DNA of 64,000 bases from Oegoconia quadripuncta (taxonomy: Eukaryota > Arthropoda > Insecta > Lepidoptera > Autostichidae): positions 992,001 to 1,056,000 of the forward strand of contig OX438754.1 of assembly GCA_949316235.1 (NCBI GenBank), written 5' to 3'. Of this stretch, positions 47,301 through 52,593 are shown one piece after another. The stretch's first letter is position 1, and each line of letters opens with the position of its first letter. Position numbers and translations under genes: made by a program. The notes under the pieces are model-generated. The model was not told the DNA's origin. It searched no databases and was given only the letters and a program-made list of their open reading frames with translations.

Positions 47301-48490
47301 AATAAATAAATAAAAAAATAAGAAAAAGGGGATAGTACAATTGGGCAGCCTGATCACTAAAAGAGACCTCTTCCAGGCAACCATTGGGTTAGGAAGCATT
47401 ATGCACATGACATGTAGGTAGCGTGCACGGTAAACTAATTTTAATAAAATAAATAAATCACCCATATAAATACATACGTTAATTGAATACATACAAACAC
47501 ACATACATAATATATACATAACAATACATACATAAATATATAAAAAAAAATACACATAATATACACCAATATTTGAATTTATACTAATTAAATAGAATAG
47601 TACGTAACTAAGCACACTGATGAACTAATCACACCTGATGTTAAGTGAAGATGAGGTCAAAGGTGGAAGCGTACTGACCCGGAAACCCCAACACATTTGG
47701 GGGACGGGCTGTCTTATCTCTGACAACCGTATAATAATGATGATGATGAATTGGACCATCAGCGATCAACTATCTTTATTCTGCAGGGTGATGGCGATGG
47801 CGACCTTCCTCATGACGGGCAGGCTCGGCACCATAAGTGGGACCGTCATATTCCCCGCGCTCATAAACTTCGGCTGTTTACCACCGTTTATCACTATCGC
47901 TGTAGTTTTGGGAGGTTAGTCAAAATTTTTGTTATAGCGCCATCTATTACTTGAAAATTGAATTACTATTTCAAGCAGGGCTTGACGTCGTACAACGCCA
48001 TCTATGAAACAAGCTTAGTAGTCTGTTTAAAAAGAAAAGCGCCATCTGTTAGTATCTTCCTGAAGTTCATCATATCCGCATCTGTTAGTACGTACGCAGT
48101 AGCATAGATGACGTTGTGATAAACTTTTAAATCTTGAATATTCATTACGTCGATACTACATACATAGAGAACTTCAATTTCAATTAATGCTGGATATAAC
48201 CTCTCGCCCGGCGCCACCTACATCGCTTTACTATGGAAATATTTACCCTGGTTTCTGATTTGCGTCGTTCGTTAGTTAAAAAACACTACCCATAGAAATA
48301 TAATTGATTTTTATAAGACAACGTTTATATATCCTTGCATGTATGTAATCGTTCGTGCCATTATCGATTTATAGGTAATCAGTCGCATTAATCATCTCCC
48401 AAAATGCGATGAAAGATGTTCTTTTCTTTTCCAGTATGTGGCGTCGCTTGCTGGTTCGTACCAAATACTACTTTGAAGAAATTAGAATAG
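22391..48490 (+). CDS. SV2-like MFS transporter, complete ten-exon gene (530 aa)
   Basis: Coding exons: 22,391-22,505; 23,201-23,404; 31,688-31,850; 32,177-32,358; 37,654-37,838; 42,098-42,249; 43,743-43,964; 46,894-47,079; 47,787-47,914; 48,435-48,490. All junctions are GT-AG, phases agree and the sum is 1,593 nt, i.e. 530 residues plus TAG. Features: short acidic N-terminus; MFS motif A at about residues 116-126 ([11 protein letters not shown]); PESPKFL after TM6 (248-254), as in the sugar-porter/SV2 branch; a TM7-TM8 loop (about 350-385) with two N-glycosylation sequons (NES 354, NMT 367) and cysteines, the place of SV2's luminal loop; and VNKCGKK in the 8-9 loop. Insect genomes hold many such SV2B-like paralogues of roughly 500-550 residues; substrates are mostly unknown. 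Probably a 12-TM membrane carrier, not a proven synaptic vesicle protein. The start is the first ATG after an in-frame stop, in good context (AAAATGG). Confidence 0.92.
22506..23200 (+). other. Intron 1 of the SV2-like transporter
   Basis: 695 bp, AT-rich, GT...AG (TTTCTTAAAG). No repeat or gene recognised inside. Confidence 0.85.
23201..23404 (+). CDS. SV2-like transporter exon 2
   Basis: Encodes [21 protein letters not shown]1 and the start of TM2 (VNAITYGG). The F-E-x-A-x-x-x-T-G-x-G-x-F-N signature just before TM1 is characteristic of SV2-like proteins. Phase 1 on both sides. Confidence 0.92.
23985..24140 (+). pseudogene. RTE-clade RT C-terminal remnant
   Basis: Conceptual reading with stops gives [25 protein letters not shown] and RWTDDL, the typical GHIARR...GRW...RP..GRRSVGRP..RW.DDL terminus of RTE-like reverse transcriptases. 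Frames are broken, so it is dead. Confidence 0.6.
24141..25480. other. Intronic stretch with no recognised content
   Basis: AT-rich intron sequence. A GC-richer block at 24,640-24,840 has overlapping 70-codon frames on both strands but no recognised motif; it may be an old transposon piece. Confidence 0.3.
25484..26100 (-). mobile_element. LINE-D fragment encoding the RT C-terminal third
   Basis: The minus frame reads [60 protein letters not shown] and [20 protein letters not shown], then stop; the 3' UTR has CTTTCCATCAGGTGACCCGC and an A tail (T run at 25,484-25,504). This region lies after the catalytic RT palm of CR1/jockey-like elements. Intact over about 180 codons, 5'-truncated. Confidence 0.88.
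26101..26889. other. Intronic stretch; 26,640-26,800 repeated at 28,880-29,035
   Basis: The shared block has TTAGGC.TTGACG.ATGA, AATAGGTTCTAATTG and TTAATAATATCTT. Family not recognised; no coding. Confidence 0.5.
26890..27256 (+). mobile_element. LINE-J2 3' end
   Basis: Encodes the tail of the RT ([24 protein letters not shown] with damage), 3' UTR GAGCAACCCCGGAGTTTCTT, then AATAAAACATTTTTGATTTT tail. A sister subfamily of LINE-J1 (13,265-15,447); inverted partner at 11,265-11,625. Confidence 0.8.
27257..28257. other. Intronic stretch with one short dispersed repeat
   Basis: 27,505-27,600 resembles 59,965-60,060 (AATTGGCATAA.TTTGG, AATAATGCTGTT), probably a retroelement 3' end. Otherwise unassigned. 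Confidence 0.4.
28258..28460 (-). mobile_element. LINE-F 3' end
   Basis: Starts TCAAACTTCAAACTTCAAGC and matches 1,613-1,810 through GAAGCGGCGCAGGAAACCCA. Confidence 0.8.
28461..29513. other. Intronic stretch, dispersed repeats only
   Basis: Holds the second copy of the 26,640-26,800 repeat (28,880-29,035) and a piece of the AACCAACTTCAAAAA family (29,185-29,370). No gene. Confidence 0.4.
29514..29925 (+). repeat. Dispersed repeat R2 split by SINE-A
   Basis: 29,514-29,577 and 29,803-29,925 are the two halves of R2 (compare 8,352-8,520). SINE-A sits between them. Confidence 0.75.
29578..29802 (+). mobile_element. SINE-A with internal deletion
   Basis: Head (AACCGCCTCCGTGGCTCAAT; B box GGTTCGATCCCC) and body to AATGTTAATAGCATTG, then about 130 bp missing before AACCCGTTATGCAT and the A tail. 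Inserted in R2. Confidence 0.85.
29955..30265 (+). repeat. Dispersed repeat R2, second intronic copy
   Basis: Very close to 8,240-8,545, from TTTTTGGCGGGATCTCGGCG to GACGAATTACTAGTTTTGA. Confidence 0.75.
30266..30827. other. Intronic stretch ending in the 'GACGGCGTTATGTGT' dispersed repeat
   Basis: 30,655-30,826 is a copy of the repeat also at 18,215 and 37,900; it is interrupted at 30,828 by LINE-J1 and resumes at about 31,550 (ATCGATTAAGCC). Confidence 0.5.
30828..31545 (-). mobile_element. LINE-J1 3' end interrupted by a TIR element
   Basis: 30,828-31,060 and 31,413-31,545 are collinear with the LINE-J1 3' region (tail complement GTCAAAGTCAAAAATGC; CTGGTTATGCGAACGAGCTG). A short local duplication (30,919-30,965) repeats CAAAAGGCAA. 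Confidence 0.8.
31075..31409. mobile_element. MITE-6: 335-bp terminal-inverted-repeat element
   Basis: Ends TAGCATACGTGACG / CGTCACGTATGCTA are perfect inverted repeats, with further inner similarity (CGGACGGAACGG on both arms). An 86-codon frame inside (31,152-31,412) runs nearly end to end with [20 protein letters not shown], perhaps a PIF/Harbinger-like transposase start, but it is too short to be functional. Possible TA or 3-bp target duplication; superfamily unresolved. Confidence 0.7.
31688..31850 (+). CDS. SV2-like transporter exon 3
   Basis: Encodes the rest of TM2, the MFS motif A loop ([11 protein letters not shown]), TM3 and the start of TM4 ([14 protein letters not shown]). Acceptor CCACAG; donor GTGAGT, phase 2. 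Confidence 0.93.
32177..32358 (+). CDS. SV2-like transporter exon 4
   Basis: Encodes [20 protein letters not shown] and TM5 ([20 protein letters not shown]). The YxAE...R loop after TM4 is typical of SV2-like proteins. Donor GTAGGT, phase 1. Confidence 0.92.
32388..32577 (-). pseudogene. Unrecognised coding-like segment, antisense in intron 4
   Basis: The minus frame starts after a possible acceptor (ATTAATGCAG at 32,577-32,568) and reads [60 protein letters not shown]. Composition and lack of low-complexity text look like real protein, and GC is above the flanking intron. A stop lies just upstream (TGA before TGCTGC). I do not recognise the family. It may be an exon of a nested minus-strand gene, a retrocopied fragment or a transposon piece. 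The frame's continuation beyond 32,388 is only the antisense of exon 4. Confidence 0.3.
32641..32820 (-). mobile_element. LINE-J1 3' end
   Basis: Tail complement (CAAAT)n, TTTATTTTGTAGGTACACAG, GAGAAGAACAAGCAAGAAAC; only about 180 bp remain. Confidence 0.85.
32840..33091 (+). mobile_element. SINE-B with long (TTA)n tail, split from its tail by the Dong-like element
   Basis: Full head (GACGACCGATTGGTGTAGTG, B box GAGTTCGAATCCCGC) and body to GTCCGAAATATTTATT, then a (TTA)n run to 33,091. The retrotransposon begins in that run, and more TTA repeats follow on its other side (37,549-37,571). Confidence 0.85.
33128..33162 (-). promoter_or_regulatory. 3' UTR hairpin of the Dong-like element
   Basis: CCTTATCATGC (33,128-33,138) pairs perfectly with GCATGATAAGG (33,152-33,162) around a 13-nt loop, ten bases beyond the stop codon on the minus strand. 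R2-type RTs recognise 3' UTR RNA structure to start target-primed synthesis, so this may be the recognition element; that role is inferred. Confidence 0.65.
33173..37426 (-). CDS. R4/Dong-like polyprotein: DNA-binding, reverse transcriptase, endonuclease (1,417 aa)
   Basis: Uninterrupted from ATG 37,426 to TAA. Residues about 1-120 are Ser/Pro-rich. Two tandem homologous blocks follow (about 125-205 and 245-330), sharing W-S-x-E-x-N, an FPN motif, QRI.DQRR.I and NKLLS; they probably bind DNA or RNA. The RT spans about 665-960: [51 protein letters not shown] (motif A), [16 protein letters not shown] (motif B) and [12 protein letters not shown] (catalytic YVDD near 913). A CX2CX8HX4C knuckle is at about 1,214-1,231 and a PD-D endonuclease centre at about 1,303 ([10 protein letters not shown], then YLIDTA). 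The enzyme nicks the TAA target and primes cDNA from the nick. No inactivating change is visible, so it may be active or recently active. Confidence 0.93.
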   Translation of the reverse strand: MRLRSGYKLPQAGTGANRNGESRPEPTSSSCPTYSGGDTASLKSAQPKTDAEYQGTPGVNTVISHPSSPVSSLFSLFQSPNSSPQSFINYPSSRSSPSTSLTSVDVVQEANAIHAAPTTGSSRTRKKWSEEMNRFIWRTYLITSKLETLQRGFLEPLHLQFQAKFPNMGASRQRIGDQRRAIISNKLLSQATLSEIRSDVEKHLYNTDPSTQSQSSTLTVHHQSINSQDLDTLQLTSDTNTPQTGRRLIWSSELNEMIIRFYFEVTELESNMTAYRQKLHEKIITHFPNLSHLSVQRIADQRRIIVNNKLLSSTKIQTIKNQVATDCFTNNNSQQETYQTTENAEDISINVTTQNSFYGLGVAQESEGNTPENRQTHTQHLSHSTSRRTNYQQGQQNDVNLDKEVIQEQFHINLEKFKNTDPTNRPHIPKLKTSRKLAAIVDQLNNAVIPQYLSQEQDYNSFQTIIYTAAYTTAICIGVRVDRHTDMTNRKKHNKPNWQLRLESKICKYRADIGRLTQYIRGNRGRRIVSAVEAIKTKFLTHATFENPNNEPEHFLDTLKQKLNTASSRLRRYLACTARKIQNLQFINNESGFYRTLTLNEAAQHQHSQTRSLETPPMDSLKQYWADIWERPVQHNQNATWINNNDVTPTITTMEFEQIPIDTYIQVIKRTHNWKSPGTDNIHNFWYKKLTCTHPFIYNHLNQFIQSPDTMPSYITQGRTYMLPKDNDTSDPAKYRPITCLQTIYKILTACISETIYSHLSQHNILKEQQKGCRKNSQGCKEQLVIDAVAMKQAIRRKRNIHTMYIDYRKAFDSVPHSWLIYILNRYKIHPKIVLFLQATMRNWQTTLTIRQHGNSLTSEPIRIQRGIFQGDALSPLWFCLALNPLSELLDQANAGFRLKHNNSYHTLSHLMYVDDIKLYADNKMELFQLADITQEFSNDICMQFGIDKCKIHSVYRGKIQNNSYTLQTGEQIGAMTEQDTYKYLGFHQSRQIHQKQTKQELIRKFKHRLTIILTSYLTSRNTIKAINTFAIPVLTYSFGVINWSQSDLKKLQRTINTNLTKHRKHHPKSCIQRLTIPRQEGGRGLIDIQNLHNKQITTLRRYFHTKAEHSSLHKYIGALDDRYTPLNLQNKNTQHSEKIISLQQKTSDWAKKVLHGRHHADLGQSFVDKPLSNCWLKRGELFPETEAFMLAIQDQVIATRNYRKHITKELNQQTDSCRHCNSAPETIQHITGACKAIVQTDYKHRHDQVTAIIHQHLAHKYKFIHKKVPYYKYTPSIVHENKLYKLYWDRTLITDRTIHYNRPDITFFDKSNKTIYLIDTAIPNTHNIQSTINEKLAKYQDLAIELRRQWQAHIVHIVPIVLSTTGVIPKTLCNSLNTLHIPTHIIETLQKAIILNTCRIARKFLTSATITDNRVT
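37446..37548 (-). ncRNA. Predicted HDV-like self-cleaving ribozyme at the retrotransposon 5' end
   Basis: Read on the minus strand from the first base of the element (G at 37,548). P1: GCCCCUCA (37,548-37,541) with UGAGGGGC (37,499-37,492), 8 perfect pairs. P3: CGU (37,526-37,524) with ACG (37,502-37,500), abutting P1. L3 begins CC (37,523-37,522), able to form P1.1 with GG (37,491-37,490). P4: CUUUGG (37,488-37,483) with CCAAAG (37,461-37,456), with an inner AGCU/AGCU pairing. The J4/2 joiner ACCAAC (37,455-37,450) holds candidate catalytic cytosines. P2: CUUC (37,531-37,528) with GAAG (37,449-37,446). The order is the nested double pseudoknot of HDV ribozymes, which are known at 5' ends of R2 and several other non-LTR elements. 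Found by eye, not by a covariance search; P2 is only 4 bp and J1/2 is long (9 nt). Confidence 0.7.
37654..37838 (+). CDS. SV2-like transporter exon 5
   Basis: Encodes TM6 ([20 protein letters not shown]) and the [20 protein letters not shown] loop, the strongest family signature in this protein. Acceptor ATTCCAG; donor GTAAGT, phase 0. The intron before it (32,359-37,653) contains the Dong-like element. Confidence 0.95.
38017..38275 (-). mobile_element. SINE-C with 8-bp target-site duplication
   Basis: ACCATTTA occurs at 38,009-38,016 and again at 38,276-38,283, bracketing the element. The head on the minus strand has TTTGGTGTAGTGGTTAG and B box GGGTTCGAATCCCGC; the body ends in TTATTATTAT. 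It interrupts the repeat that begins at 37,900. Confidence 0.9.
38944..39265 (-). mobile_element. SINE-A, head tip lost
   Basis: Poly-A complement at 38,944-38,956, full body, B box (complement GGGGATCGAACCCGC) and end at TTTACATTGAGCCA; the first ~12 bases of the head are missing where LINE-C text begins. Confidence 0.85.
39268..39465 (-). mobile_element. LINE-C 3' fragment
   Basis: ATTGACTGGATTCGCG to TGCCTTGGCTGTTCGGATGA, the same 3' region as 4,742-5,135 with a shorter coding part. Confidence 0.8.
40985..41247. mobile_element. MITE-3: 263-bp near-perfect palindrome
   Basis: Arms 40,985-41,096 and 41,135-41,247 are inverted copies (about 112 bp each, very few mismatches) around a ~38-bp loop; TA duplications flank it. 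The ends CAGGGTGTAACGGTTAAG match the ends of the transposon at 45,452-46,377. No coding capacity. Confidence 0.9.
41264..41393. repeat. (CA)n microsatellite
   Basis: About 130 bp of CA/CG-interrupted then pure CA repeat. Open frames over it on both strands are artefacts. Confidence 0.98.
42098..42249 (+). CDS. SV2-like transporter exon 6
   Basis: Encodes the central cytosolic loop ([20 protein letters not shown]) and TM7 ([15 protein letters not shown]). Acceptor TTGTTCCAG; donor GTAAGG, phase 2. Confidence 0.92.
42412..42690 (+). mobile_element. SINE-A with small internal deletion
   Basis: Head TCAACCGCCTCCGTGGCTCA, B box GGTTCGATCCCC; lacks about 30 bp of the ACCACCATCTTATC block; ends CAGGTGTGATAGAGGTCAAG. 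Confidence 0.85.
43467..43704 (-). mobile_element. SINE-A, head missing
   Basis: T run, GCACGACGGGTTCGTACTTG and body up to CCTACCACCAACCAACC; truncated before the tRNA-like head. Confidence 0.8.
43743..43964 (+). CDS. SV2-like transporter exon 7
   Basis: Encodes the luminal/extracellular TM7-TM8 loop with sequons NES and NMT and cysteines (SLCSAI, EESCRP), then TM8 ([18 protein letters not shown]). Acceptor TTTTTCAG; donor GTCAGT, phase 2. Confidence 0.93.
44440..45048 (+). mobile_element. LINE-E fragment encoding the RT C-terminal third
   Basis: Open frame to 44,986 with [60 protein letters not shown] and [20 protein letters not shown]; 3' UTR CACTTACCATCAGGTGCG and A tail. Sister family to LINE-D. 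5'-truncated. Confidence 0.88.
45142..45318 (+). pseudogene. RT C-terminal fragment with (TAA)n-like tail
   Basis: 58 intact codons: [48 protein letters not shown], stop, then TAATAATAACAATAAT. This GRPRxRWxDEL...W.Q.R..W.....AFAQQW ending is the C-terminus of an RTE-like/related RT ORF. Rest of element absent. Confidence 0.7.
45452..46377 (-). mobile_element. Mariner/Tc1-type transposon, internally decayed
   Basis: 926 bp with about 185-bp inverted repeats (45,452-45,637 and 46,196-46,377), ends CAGAGTGTAATCGTTAAG / CTTAACGATTACACCCTG, and TA duplications. Only the C-terminal part of a transposase remains inside, so it is non-autonomous. Confidence 0.88.
45661..46150 (-). pseudogene. Tc1/mariner transposase C-terminal remnant
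   Basis: The minus strand reads [20 protein letters not shown], then [10 protein letters not shown] with a catalytic-type D, then a stop (TGCACATAA) and frameshift; it reopens as [20 protein letters not shown] (PDLxPxDFFLWG signature) and ends in [17 protein letters not shown]. The first catalytic Asp region and the N-terminal DNA-binding domain are missing. It cannot be functional. Confidence 0.85.
46580..46837 (-). mobile_element. SINE-A with internal deletion
   Basis: Tail and body to TCTCTGACAACCG, then a deletion, then CCTACCACCAACCAAACCG and the head to GGAGGCGGTT. Ends 56 bp before exon 8. Confidence 0.85.
46894..47079 (+). CDS. SV2-like transporter exon 8
   Basis: Encodes [20 protein letters not shown] (TM9), TM10 ([20 protein letters not shown]) and [11 protein letters not shown], the L-F-P-T-x-x-R motif of the TM10-11 loop. 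Acceptor TTGACAG (phase 2); donor GTCAGT. Confidence 0.92.
47227..47625 (-). mobile_element. LINE-G 3' end
   Basis: Reverse complement of 1,900-2,310 over about 350 bp. Its 126-codon minus frame is Tyr/Met/Cys-rich because of the AT-rich 3' UTR and is not a gene. Confidence 0.8.
47628..47730 (-). mobile_element. SINE-A 3' fragment
   Basis: ATCACACCTGATGTTAAGTG to TTATCTCTGACAACCG; breaks at the same base as the deletion in the 46,580-46,837 copy. Confidence 0.75.
47787..47914 (+). CDS. SV2-like transporter exon 9
   Basis: Encodes [22 protein letters not shown]11 and the start of TM12 ([13 protein letters not shown]). The loop R-V-M-A and G-R-L-G are typical of the family. Donor GTTAGT, phase 1. 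Confidence 0.92.
47915..48434 (+). other. Intron 9 of the SV2-like transporter
   Basis: 520 bp with GCGCCATCTRTT words in three places (47,937, 47,995, 48,040), otherwise unremarkable. Acceptor CTTTTCCAG. Confidence 0.8.
48435..48490 (+). CDS. SV2-like transporter exon 10 (last)
   Basis: Encodes [18 protein letters not shown] and TAG at 48,488-48,490: the end of TM12 and the short P-x-T-x-x-x-x-L tail usual for SV2-like proteins. Confidence 0.88.
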
Positions 48491-48518
48491 CATTTATATG
48501 TCTGCTCGAAATAGATTA

Positions 48519-48524
48519 AATAAA
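48519..48524 (+). terminator. Polyadenylation signal of the SV2-like gene
   Basis: AATAAA 29 bp after the stop codon, followed by an A run. It gives a very short 3' UTR; a later signal could also be used. Confidence 0.5.
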
Positions 48525-49446
48525 AAAAATGTAGGTACGTGACCAACGCATTGGCACTAGAAATTTCGTTCATTTATTTTAGCTAAATTTATTTGTATGG
48601 TCGTAGAAAAAGTAAATTATGAACTGCGTAAACTAATTGTATATAGTCACTTAAGTACTAATGTTTCTTATCGTTGTAAATAATTTTAGGTATTTGTTAT
48701 GTAAAATACGATATACGATGAAGTCAGTTTTTGAATCTGTTCACGTCAGTACGAAATTCTCGAATTTTTCCAAACATTTACGAGATGATTCAAGGCTTGG
48801 TTTCAAAGCCTAGGCTGCAGTAGATTTTCGTTACCTACCTTTTTATACATGATTTAGGGTAAGAACAAAAGGTAAAAAATTAAAAGACTCGAATCAAAAA
48901 TATTCTTTTTCTTTATTTTATAATTTATCGTACCCTAATCTCATCCGCCGTCACTCACCTCACAACACTGCGCCGTATTCACGACTTGGGAGAACCTTTA
49001 TTATAACACTATCTACAATAGCTTCAAAATATTTTTACCAATGAATAACTTACTTCATTACAATGCGTAATGGACATTGGCGGTTGATACATCGAAAAAC
49101 AAGTTACAAAGTAAGGTACACATGTGTAAAAATATGTCGTATAAGACGCTACATCAGTCTAATTTAATGACTAAATAGCAGAATTTATTAAAATTTCCCA
49201 ATTAAATAACATCATACATAAAAGTTATCAACGACGGAATCATGCTGGATTTGCATTTTGTGACAGCATTTACATATTTATTTTTATATACATTTTTAAT
49301 GGCTATTTAAATATATGACTGCGGGTTGTTTTGCGATACAAAAAAACACATCCCAAAGTTATTGTGCAGAACATTTAGCATGTGTTACCAAATCTTCGTA
49401 TTTCCTAACTGGCCTTTTGCATGTCTATACAGTTCACCGAAAGTCT
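48525..49446. other. Intergenic stretch, nothing recognised
   Basis: AT-rich, no supported frames or repeats. Confidence 0.35.
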
Positions 49447-49778
49447 AGGTAGGGTTGCCAGATCGCAATTTAAAAAGGGAGAAGTGTTGTGTAGAATTTG
49501 TAAGTGCTTTCGTTTACAATTCACTTTATTTTAATCAAATTTAACCCCAACATCTTGGTCTTTTGCATCACATTTATTTCTAAAATTATATTGTGTAAGA
49601 ATCAATGATTTTAATGACTCCACGCAGAGTCTAATTTTTTCTTTGACTCATTATCATTACGGATTATTAGCATGCATTAAAGATGTATAGCAAAATGAGG
49701 ACATAGAGTAGTTAAGGGAGGATTATAGAAAAGGAGGGGCCATGTCCTCGTTTAGGATACCATCTGGCAACCCTACCT
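49447..49778. mobile_element. MITE-4: 332-bp element with 17-bp inverted ends
   Basis: AGGTAGGGTTGCCAGAT at the left is exactly mirrored by ATCTGGCAACCCTACCT at the right. No coding capacity and no clear target duplication, so the superfamily is open. Confidence 0.75.
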
Positions 49779-51175
49779 GTAGGTCACCGTACTCACAAAT
49801 TTACCGAAACACCTACTGGATAATGACAAAGCAAGATTGTAATAAAGACTAGAATTGAAACATTTTATTGTCACGTCTCCACATTTCATTTTATACACCC
49901 TTAAATTCGAGCTTTAAATTTAAACACAATAATTGTATACTCGTATATATAAATGTATATACCTACACGTACCTATAGGCCAGCGAAATTGACTGTATTA
50001 CCCTATATAAATTTCGGATTATTAATTTTATTATTATATATATATTTGAATACAACGCAAGGCACTATGTTTAATTTTTACTCTTTAGACAATTCTCACC
50101 TATCTATTTTTTTTTATATAAAAAACAACTTGATTGCACTATTTCTTTATACAAAACTATTTTAAAATATTGGCAGATCTTTTTCGATTACAAAAACTAA
50201 AAAAAAGATCAAGGGGACGCATCTAAACGAACTAGAGGACCCGGTGCTTCTCTCGTGACGCACAATACATACGTCTCATTATCTGAAGTCGGTTAAAAAT
50301 GCTTTTCACACAGCCTTCTTCACATTTTCAAAAATTTCATCGACTCTCAATAAAAAAATGTGTCAAATTATGTTTTTTTTTTGTACAAAAAAGAAATACA
50401 ACTACATACTAAAATCTTAAATAACTTTACGTGCTAAGGTAAGGCATATTTAATTATAAATAGTTAATTACAATTATTTATAGTACATAATATTTTATAT
50501 ATACAGTCTCGCGATGTCTTAAAGCCGAGTTTTATACAATATTATACAATCGTAGAAAATTGTATATATAGATGACTAAGTGACGTACCTACTACTGCAG
50601 CGTAAGGCCTCATGATTTCGACAGCTTTAGAGTATTTGAGAGAAAACATCAGACGATCTGAGGTGAAGTGTACTCCACAACAAGATTGGCTTATCCAATC
50701 CGAGTGAGTATCTAATTTGATTACTTATAAGATAATGAGGTTGATAGATTAATGATTGAAATGAAGATTAGTGTGGAGAATGAGTGTAATAGAATGTAAA
50801 ATGGATGCAGATGTCCATTGTTTTCTCTTAAAGAGATACCCTATGAAATAGCAATCGACAGTGTTGCCACTTAAATAAATAATCTGATCTTCTAATATTA
50901 TAAATGCGAAAGATTGGATGTTTTCGGCGAAACGGATGAACAGAAATTTGGTAGGTAGAAAATGGAGAATATTTTTTTATCTCGATAAAGGGAGTAGTTC
51001 TGCGACAGAATTGTTCCACACAGGCTAGTATCCCATAAACTAAGCCATAACTGTGAAAAATAAGAAATTAAAGCTTCTAGCTGTAGTTATTTCGATTCTG
51101 AATGACCGTTATAACGATTATTGGTAAGCTGTGATACACAAAACTGTTTGCAGAACGTTAAAATATCGGAATGTA
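49779..51175. other. Intergenic stretch, AT-rich
   Basis: Only a short piece of the GAAGTCGGTTAAAAATG repeat (50,200-50,305) stands out. No gene supported. Confidence 0.35.
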
Positions 51176-51594
51176 AGGCCCGTATTAATAATCCAATCTC
51201 AATACAAGTTGAGATGCATCTTAGGAAGTTGACGCTATCTCAAGCTCCGTGCTAATTTATAAACCAATCTTGAGGTCTACTCAGCTGAGATCAACTCTCA
51301 AGTATTCGCCTCAGCGGCGAATGAATGATAGTCTTGAGTTTGCGGTTCTCGGCTTTGTAAATTGAAATGTAATATTAATAGTGAAGTTTTCAAGTGATAA
51401 TTTTATCCTATGAAATAAAATATTTTGATTTGATTTTCGTTTATTAATACATGAAACTCGGCGCACCTCTCAAGTGATTACTACTTGAGTATTCACGTGC
51501 GTTTCAGGTCTCAAGTTAGTTTTACTAATCAACACACTTACTTGAGACCGATTACAAGAATGTTCTCAATCTTGAGAATGGTTTATTAATACGT
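51176..51594. mobile_element. MITE-5, longer copy with a nested LINE tip
   Basis: Ends CGTATTAATAATCCAATCTC / GAATGGTTTATTAATACG are inverted, and the body has many inverted CTCAAG/CTTGAG words. 51,386-51,437 (ATCCTATGAAATAAAATATT then TTGATTT) is a LINE 3' tip inserted inside. Inverted partner: 62,121-62,428. Confidence 0.75.
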
Positions 51595-51799
51595 GTCTAT
51601 GTCAACTACAGGGTGACATAATTGTTTTTCCCAGTTTTGCAACAATTTACTTCAGGTGGCAACACCGCCGACTGTCATGTCGTGGGGTGTCTCCATTTAA
51701 CGTACTTTTTTCTATATAAATTCATGAAATCACATTTCACATACAAGGCCCCTTTATTGTGTATTAGTTTCACAGTTCATTTGTTATCGAACCGCATGT

Positions 51800-52045
51800 C
51801 AGACATGTAACAACACAAGTCTGTAATCCGACGTCAAATACAGACATGTAACAACACAAGTCTGTAATCCGACGTAAAATACAGACATGTAACAACACAA
51901 GTCTGTAATCCGACGTAAAATACAGACATGTAACAACACAAGTCTGTAATCCGACGTAAAATACAGACATGTAACAACACAAGTCTGTAATCCGACGTAA
52001 AATACAGACATGTAACAACACAAGTCTGTAATCCGACGTAAAATA
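51800..52045. repeat. 41-bp minisatellite, six copies
   Basis: Unit starts at 51,800, 51,841, 51,882, 51,923, 51,964 and 52,005; it begins CAGACATGTAACAACACAAG and ends GACGTAAAATA. Units are almost identical (one C in the first), so the array is young. All three minus frames stay open across it. Confidence 0.97.
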
Positions 52046-52463
52046 TACCACTTGTTAACACGATGGAGTCAATGTCATTACTAAAAATGATTAATATAAG
52101 TAACGTCATATATACTTGTTTAAAATGTACCGTACCAGTTTCCCTAAAAAGAGATTTATAAGTTATCATTCTGATGGAATGGCGCATTTTACAATATGCA
52201 CATACATCGTTGACTGACCCAAGGTGTTATTTATAAATAAAACACTGCAAACTCTAATAGAATAGTCGATAATTTGTAAGGTCCATATGCAATGTGTCAG
52301 GCGAAAATTTATCAAACGAAATATATGGGGATATTAACACAATGAATCAGATTTATCAGCCGGTATGAATCCTTCAAATTACGCGTGGCGCAAGCTGGCT
52401 AGAATAAGCCTATACATACATATTCCCCGTACTCTCTTTGGAATATAAAATCTACTTGAATTT
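52046..52463. other. Intergenic stretch, nothing recognised
   Basis: AT-rich and without supported features. Confidence 0.3.
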
Positions 52464-52573
52464 CAAAATGTTCGTATTCATCATACAAACATTTACCCCT
52501 CGCGGCATTCGAATCCGCAACCGTTGGTTTCGCTAATTGGTCACTATCCACTACACAAATCGGTCGTCTATTA
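52464..52573 (-). mobile_element. SINE-B, 5' half
   Basis: Head complement CCACTACACAAATCGGTCGTC and B box complement GCGGCATTCGAATCCGC, plus the start of the body; 3' half absent. Confidence 0.75.
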
Positions 52574-52593
52574 CAGAACAATCATTTTATTTG

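Larger units (their letters stand above)
47080..47786 (+). other. Intron 8 of the SV2-like transporter
   Basis: Holds a (GATA)n tract, the LINE-G 3' end in minus orientation (47,227-47,625) and a SINE-A piece (47,628-47,730). Acceptor TTATTCTGCAG. Confidence 0.8.

Noticed and set aside
47235..47615. 126-codon minus ORF rich in Tyr, Cys and Met
   Set aside because: Lies in the AT-rich 3' UTR of a LINE; the same text occurs at 2,057-2,293.
51800..52045. CRISPR-like array
   Set aside because: Direct tandem units without spacers in a eukaryotic genome; a minisatellite.
51770..52187. Three overlapping minus-strand repeat proteins
   Set aside because: Rotated readings of the 41-bp minisatellite; no start context or conservation evidence.
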